A DNA stretch of 18,381 bases from an uncultured Prevotella sp. (GTDB lineage: Bacteria; Bacteroidota; Bacteroidia; Bacteroidales; Bacteroidaceae): the NCBI GenBank assembly GCA_958369755.1, contig CATXJC010000037.1, forward strand, positions 1-18,381. Reading direction: 5' to 3'. Positions within the stretch are counted from its first letter, which is position 1. Each line of letters opens with the position of its first letter. This document shows, one piece after another, positions 13,982-18,381 of the stretch. Both the position numbers and the translations under genes were made by a program. The notes under the pieces are model-generated. The model was not told the DNA's origin. It made no database searches and was given only the letters and a program-made list of their open reading frames with translations.

Positions 13982-16900
13982 CTATTTTATAATGATCAGT
14001 TTCCGGGTCTTGGAGGCATAGCTGCTGCCATCCGATGAAACCTTGACACGATACAGATAGATGCCCGTACCCAGAGGGCGACCGCCATCTACCGATAGAT
14101 CCCACTTCACGGTATAGACCTCCGAAGCCGGTACTCCGCTCTCGGCATGGCGCCAGAGCTGTCTGCCCGAAGTATCATAGAGTTCGATCACCACATCCAT
14201 CCGACTCTCCGTCCTGTCGTGAGAAACGATGAAGGTGGTGGTGCTGCGGGCTGGATTCTCCGTCACGCCCACATCGAAGAGCGATGGAGCCAGACCGCTT
14301 ACCACATTGAAGTGGAGGGTGGTGGTAGAACTGTTGTTCTGGATATCCCATGCCGTGAAGGTAAGCTGATGCCTGCCTGCCGGGAGTTCCGGAATACTGT
14401 AGCAGGTGGAACCGCTGGTATAGGTTCCGAAATCATACGAGAAATAACCGTTGAGATTGTAGGTCTTCGACTGATCTCCGTCTATCACCAGCTTCAGGTC
14501 ATGGCCGAGTCCGCTTCCTGCGGCATTGATTCCGTCCTTGTCGGATATCCTTGCCACGAAATAAGGGGTGGTATTCACATTGCCGCCATCCACGAAGGTA
14601 GGCGAGTTCAGATAGCAGAATACCGACGGACCGATGGAGTCGTTTCCTGCCACCACGCTGCCGCCCACCTTGAACCGTGCGCTTTCTCCATTCGCCCGCA
14701 GCCCCTTGTCGTTGCTGACGGCATAGAGATTCATCAGTCCGGTATCACCCGAATAATTGATATCCTTGGGTACGGCAAAGCTGAAGGCGAACTTTCCGCC
14801 GGATACACTGTCAGCACCCTGATAGAGCGTCTTCTGCCGGTCGTAATACTGGAAGGCTGTGGAGGCACCGTCGGCAGTGGCATCATTCAGCTTGCAGGTA
14901 ACCAGTTCCCTGGAATCCCTTACCGTAGCCGTCACTACCCCCTGGAAATCCACATCCGTCTCCACATGTCCCGCAATCCTGGCTACATCTCCGGCTCTCA
15001 GCAGCGGAACCGTATCGGTGCGCTGGCAGGAGATGCCGTTGATGAAATCCACCACCACCTTCATCATCGGCAGGTTGAGCGAGAGGGCAGGATCTCCGAG
15101 CAGGGCATACTGCAGATGGTTTTCCGAGCGGTCTATCTCGCCCGCCATCACATTGCCCAGCATCACGTCGTTCTGCGCCAGCCGGTGTGCCTCGCCTATC
15201 GCAAGCGGCTTGCCGTCTTCCCGGCTCAGCACCCTGCGCAGGAAGGCACGGTTCATATACTTGTTCTGCTGGGCAAACACGGTACGCGTGGTACCGTAGA
15301 ATGCCACAGCTCCACCTTTTTCATTCAGCAGGGCTGCCTCGCCGATGGTAGATTTCGTACCGTCATAAGGCATGATGTCGCAGGATGCCGTCACCCACAG
15401 CGGCAGGTTTTCGTTTCTGAACGATTCGAAATCCGTGATCTTGAGCACGTTTTCGTGCGAAATCTGGGTCTCGCTTCCATGTCCGGCATAATCCATCACC
15501 AGGGCACCATTAGCCTGCTGCTGCCTGATGATACTGGAGACTTCGGGATAGGTATTTCCCGTTGAGGAGGTCTGTCGGGTGTAGGCATCCCACATCACCT
15601 TTCTGATGAGATAGCCCGGATAGAGCGAGGCGATATCGTCTGCCACCTCGTTGGCATCCGCCATGTGGAGATTCTCGTTGCCGTCATCTCCCATGAACAT
15701 CAGGGTGTTCTGCCAGGCTCCGGCATTGGCGTTCTTCTTGTAGTTGATGGTCTTGTCCACCAGTATCCTGGCTTCCTGCGCCGTGGTCACCGGGAATCGT
15801 CCTACCGCCACATCCTGCAGTTCGGTTTTCGGATCGGCTCCCTTTCCTTCGCCGATGATTCCCAGCCAGCTGTCGCTCACATAGCAGGTGGTCTTGCTGA
15901 ACGAGTCATCGCTCTCATGACAGAGCAGGTAATCATCCGGATTCAGCAGCCTGCAATCTGCCGTGAGCAGCCGGTTGTCCCATACGCAGTCGCCGAAGAG
16001 CAGCAGATACTTAGGCATGTCAGCAGCCGTAGCCACCCTGTCGCTCAGCATCCGCAGATAGCGGCGGTAGGCATTGGCATCGGGGGTACCGCTGGAGAAT
16101 TCATTATAGAGTTCATCGGCGGGCACGATATTCACCCGCAGCCCGTCGTGGGTTTCGTGGAATTCCTTGAGCCGCTGTGCCTGCCTGAGCAGTTTCTGCG
16201 AGGTAGGGATGATGATTACCATATCAGCAGCCCCGTCGGCATGGTGATCCTGCGGGGTGATGCCATACACATACTCGGCTGCAGGAATCTGACTTCCGAA
16301 ACCGGCAAAGGGCGCAGGCTTCTCCCAGGTTACGGCTACATAATCCAGATGGATAGGTCCACCGCTGAGTGGCTGTATCTCGATGGTATCCTTCTCCCCG
16401 AAATCCTGAAGCGGATAGGTGGCGCTCCTTTCCACGCCTACCGTATAGGCACTGCTGCTGGTATTGACAGGCAGTTGGAGGCTCATGGTTCCCAGTTCCT
16501 GCCGGTTCTTCCTGATCTGCACCCGGGTGTTGGTACCGGCGGTAACAACCACCACCAGCTTTCCCCGGCTGCATCCGGTAGGATTGGTGATGACCACCTT
16601 CTGGGTGTCGCCCACCTTGACGGCTGTAGGATGGAAGAGATTCCTTCCTCCCTGCATCCAGCTGAACCCATCTACTTCATAAAGAGAATGATAATCTTCC
16701 GGCATCGGATGGCAGGAAGATATGAAAGAGGTCGAATCTGCCCAGAGACTCGGCGACTCATCGCTCTGGGTGATGAAATAATAGCCATAGTCTGAATAGG
16801 GATTGCGGGTACGCACCGTAGCCGTCGGACTGCTCCAGCTTACCGCACCGCGGGCGTAGAAATAATGTCTGCCATCCACTACATATTGCGGCACCTCCTT

Positions 16901-17596
16901 CAGGTCGTCCGTCTCCCGGATATCCTGGGCATAGAGTGCTTCATTCTGAAGATTTCCTCCATAACCGTAGATCTTCACCTTGCTGATATCCGAAAAACCG
17001 GCACGGCGCACCACATCGGCAGTCAACTGATGGATACCCGTTTCGCTCACCCTGATCTTTGCCCATTTTCCGCTTGCCAGCACAGAATGGTCGGCATAGG
17101 CGGGAGAAGAATCCTCCCCACCGCGGGTCTTCAGCCGGGCTTCCTGCTGCGAACATTTCAGCAGATGCAACTGGCTCTGCGAACGCACCAGCGGCTTCGC
17201 CTGGATATCCAGCATGAAGCTCACCAGCGCCTGGTATCTGTGCTCCCTGAAGACCAGAGGAGAAAAGGAAATCACCAGCAAGCCTTGTTTCCGGCATTCG
17301 GTTACCTGCTGGCAGATGGCCACCTGCTCAGGGAGAGCAGCGCCCGAAAGCCGGTTATAATGAGAAATATCGGTAGCAGGCATATCCACATACTCTGGAT
17401 ATTTCACTGTTACCGTATAGATAGAATCCTGATAATCACCCTGCAAAGGCAAAGAATATACGAATTGAGGCAATATGGAGTCCACCTTCACCTCCTGCGA
17501 GGTAAGGTTGAAGAATCTCTGTGCCGCAGCAGGCAGCGCCATCAGCACCAGCACTGCCACGAGACAAAGGTATTGCCATATTCTACTCTTATTCAT
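13982..17596 (-). CDS. porU: Type IX secretion sortase PorU, gingipain-like (C25) peptidase
   Basis: 1204 residues, slightly longer than the Porphyromonas protein. A signal peptide (1-25, ending PAAAQ) precedes an N-terminal beta domain (about 30-430) and a C25 cysteine peptidase domain (about 445-850). His706 in MDYAGHGSE and Cys739 in VTASCD form the catalytic pair, and LLGDPALSLNLP (833-844) ends the fold. Beta-sandwich sequence follows, and the last 100 residues resemble a type IX C-terminal domain (VTENPARSTTTFIV, LYDTSGRQLW, GTGIYLYRV, SKTRKLII). At the cell surface it removes the C-terminal signal of cargo proteins and joins them to lipopolysaccharide, working with PorV. The ATG lies 9 bases after the FAH-family stop. 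All catalytic features look intact. Confidence 0.95.
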   Translation of the reverse strand: MNKSRIWQYLCLVAVLVLMALPAAAQRFFNLTSQEVKVDSILPQFVYSLPLQGDYQDSIYTVTVKYPEYVDMPATDISHYNRLSGAALPEQVAICQQVTECRKQGLLVISFSPLVFREHRYQALVSFMLDIQAKPLVRSQSQLHLLKCSQQEARLKTRGGEDSSPAYADHSVLASGKWAKIRVSETGIHQLTADVVRRAGFSDISKVKIYGYGGNLQNEALYAQDIRETDDLKEVPQYVVDGRHYFYARGAVSWSSPTATVRTRNPYSDYGYYFITQSDESPSLWADSTSFISSCHPMPEDYHSLYEVDGFSWMQGGRNLFHPTAVKVGDTQKVVITNPTGCSRGKLVVVVTAGTNTRVQIRKNRQELGTMSLQLPVNTSSSAYTVGVERSATYPLQDFGEKDTIEIQPLSGGPIHLDYVAVTWEKPAPFAGFGSQIPAAEYVYGITPQDHHADGAADMVIIIPTSQKLLRQAQRLKEFHETHDGLRVNIVPADELYNEFSSGTPDANAYRRYLRMLSDRVATAADMPKYLLLFGDCVWDNRLLTADCRLLNPDDYLLCHESDDSFSKTTCYVSDSWLGIIGEGKGADPKTELQDVAVGRFPVTTAQEARILVDKTINYKKNANAGAWQNTLMFMGDDGNENLHMADANEVADDIASLYPGYLIRKVMWDAYTRQTSSTGNTYPEVSSIIRQQQANGALVMDYAGHGSETQISHENVLKITDFESFRNENLPLWVTASCDIMPYDGTKSTIGEAALLNEKGGAVAFYGTTRTVFAQQNKYMNRAFLRRVLSREDGKPLAIGEAHRLAQNDVMLGNVMAGEIDRSENHLQYALLGDPALSLNLPMMKVVVDFINGISCQRTDTVPLLRAGDVARIAGHVETDVDFQGVVTATVRDSRELVTCKLNDATADGASTAFQYYDRQKTLYQGADSVSGGKFAFSFAVPKDINYSGDTGLMNLYAVSNDKGLRANGESARFKVGGSVVAGNDSIGPSVFCYLNSPTFVDGGNVNTTPYFVARISDKDGINAAGSGLGHDLKLVIDGDQSKTYNLNGYFSYDFGTYTSGSTCYSIPELPAGRHQLTFTAWDIQNNSSTTTLHFNVVSGLAPSLFDVGVTENPARSTTTFIVSHDRTESRMDVVIELYDTSGRQLWRHAESGVPASEVYTVKWDLSVDGGRPLGTGIYLYRVKVSSDGSSYASKTRKLIIIK

Positions 17597-17605
17597 ATAT
17601 TCTTT

Positions 17606-18223
17606 CTATTTACACATAAAGTCGAGCACCTTTCTATCTTCCAGATAGCCCTCCAGGTGGTCGTCAATCTTCACAGGACCACAGCCTGTGGGACAACCCG
17701 TATAGAGCAGGTCTCCCGTCTTCAGCGTGAAGTACTGACTGATGTACGAGATAATCTCATCCACCTTGTAGAGCATATCGCTCGAACAGCCTTCCTGCAC
17801 ATTCTCACCATTGATGTTGAGATGGAAATGGATGGCCTGGATGTCGCGGAACTTCTGGATATCTACCCATTCGCCGATGGCGGCAGATCCGTCAAATCCC
17901 TTGGCAAGTTCCCATGGCTGTCCAGCTTCTCTCAGTTTCTTCTGCATCTCGCGTGCCGTAAAGTCGATGCCCACGGTCACTGCGTCATAGTAGCGGTGGG
18001 CGAAACGCTGCGGAATGGTCTTGCCCAACTTGCAGATGCGCACCACCAGTTCGGTCTCATACTCTATTCTTCCCAGATGATCCGGGATGAAGAAAGGCTT
18101 GCCGTTGTTGAGCAACGCCGAATCGGCCTTGGTAAAAATAACAGGACGCTCTGGTTTAGATAACGTTCCATGCAGCGATTTATTGTGTTCGGTATAGTTC
18201 ATACCGATAGCAAATATCTTCAT
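17606..18223 (-). CDS. Fumarylacetoacetate hydrolase (FAH) family protein
   Basis: 205 residues from ATG 18223 (MKIFAIGMNY); an earlier in-frame ATG at 18286 lies in the upstream terminator. The single-domain form resembles FAHD1 and YcgM-type enzymes that act as acylpyruvate hydrolase or oxaloacetate decarboxylase. The fold signatures are IFTKADSAL (29-37), EYETELVV (54-61, Glu56 and Glu58 as metal ligands), GIDFTAREMQ (85-94, Asp87 the third ligand), WELAKGFDGSA (104-114) and LYTGCPTGCGPV (173-184). It probably works on a small 2-oxo acid in the cytoplasm. It heads the operon that continues into porU 9 bases later. No mechanistic link to secretion is evident. The natural substrate cannot be told. 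Confidence 0.88.
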   Translation of the reverse strand: MKIFAIGMNYTEHNKSLHGTLSKPERPVIFTKADSALLNNGKPFFIPDHLGRIEYETELVVRICKLGKTIPQRFAHRYYDAVTVGIDFTAREMQKKLREAGQPWELAKGFDGSAAIGEWVDIQKFRDIQAIHFHLNINGENVQEGCSSDMLYKVDEIISYISQYFTLKTGDLLYTGCPTGCGPVKIDDHLEGYLEDRKVLDFMCK

Positions 18224-18228
18224 AACCC

Positions 18229-18236
18229 CAAAAATA
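18229..18236 (-). promoter_or_regulatory. Possible -7 promoter element for the FAH-porU-porV-ispF operon
   Basis: TATTTTTG on the minus strand fits TAnnTTTG, but it lies 5 bases from the ATG and within the T-rich tail of the upstream terminator, so it may be coincidental. If real, the transcript would be almost leaderless. Confidence 0.35.
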
Positions 18237-18252
18237 TATATAAAAAAGAAAT

Positions 18253-18293
18253 GGGAGTTAGAAGCAAAGCAATGCTTTAACTCCATAACTCCC
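18253..18293 (-). terminator. Intrinsic terminator of the upstream minus-strand gene
   Basis: GGGAGTTA (18253-18260) pairs with TAACTCCC (18286-18293), and AAAGC/GCTTT (18266-18278) forms an inner stem. On the minus strand T-rich DNA (ATTTCTTTTTTATATA) follows. It separates the gene ending at 18346 from the FAH-porU operon. Confidence 0.75.
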
Positions 18294-18345
18294 GGATATT
18301 CTAATTTAACTATAAGTCAAATTAATGCTTGCTTTTGAGTAATGA

Positions 18346-18381
18346 TTACTCAGCAGCAAGAGTAAAGCGCTGGTAAGCAAC
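18346..18381 (-). CDS. C-terminal end of an upstream gene (partial)
   Basis: On the minus strand the reading VAYQRFTLAAE ends at a TAA at 18348-18346, about 55 bases before a strong terminator. Only 11 residues are inside the window, so no function can be given. The terminator placement and the open frame to the edge are the support. Confidence 0.5.
   Translation of the reverse strand, partial: VAYQRFTLAAE

Noticed and set aside
14147..15565. Long open frame of 472 codons on the plus strand opposite porU, with others at 15665-16795 and 16865-18163
   Set aside because: They lie entirely antisense to PorU and the FAH gene, whose domains and catalytic residues are clear. The translations are His/Arg/Ile-rich and resemble nothing; they are by-products of codon use.

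Overview
The window looks like chromosomal DNA of a gut Bacteroidales bacterium, most likely a Prevotella/Segatella (S. copri-like) species. The reasons are a type IX secretion pair (PorU and PorV), Bacteroidetes-type promoters (TAnnTTTG at -7, in the best cases with TTTG about 19-20 bases upstream), moderate GC with AT-rich intergenic DNA, and protein families common in this group. The species guess is inference. I see no mobile element, CRISPR array, tRNA or rRNA.

Left part (1-6870), mostly plus strand: two paralogous polytopic membrane proteins (2-1450, cut by the window edge, and 2679-4037) are separated by an antisense glycosyltransferase (1458-2483). The second paralogue leads a run of an IspD/TarI-like cytidylyltransferase, an extended-SDR sugar nucleotide enzyme and a glycosyltransferase-like protein. 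This run ends in a bidirectional hairpin terminator that overlaps its last codons.

Middle part (6886-11857), minus strand: a GT4 and a GT2 glycosyltransferase (ATGA overlap) form one unit. A serine-acetyltransferase-like enzyme, a Wzx-type flippase and a LicD protein (again with an ATGA overlap) form a second. Together with the left part this is a surface polysaccharide locus. The IspD-like plus LicD pair suggests decoration with a CDP-activated group such as ribitol phosphate. No polymerase is recognisable.

Intergenic 11858-12243: this holds a consensus promoter, a stretch of about 145 bases with no ATG and almost no cytosine, and a strong terminator. It reads as a free-standing small RNA or a long regulatory leader, and is the least explained element in the window.

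Right part (12244-18223), minus strand: an FAH-family hydrolase, porU, porV and ispF form a tight operon (gaps of 9, 29 and 38 bases). PorU and PorV form part of the attachment complex that cleaves type IX cargo and links it to surface lipopolysaccharide, so lying next to polysaccharide genes may be meaningful. The window ends with the last codons of another minus-strand gene and its terminator.
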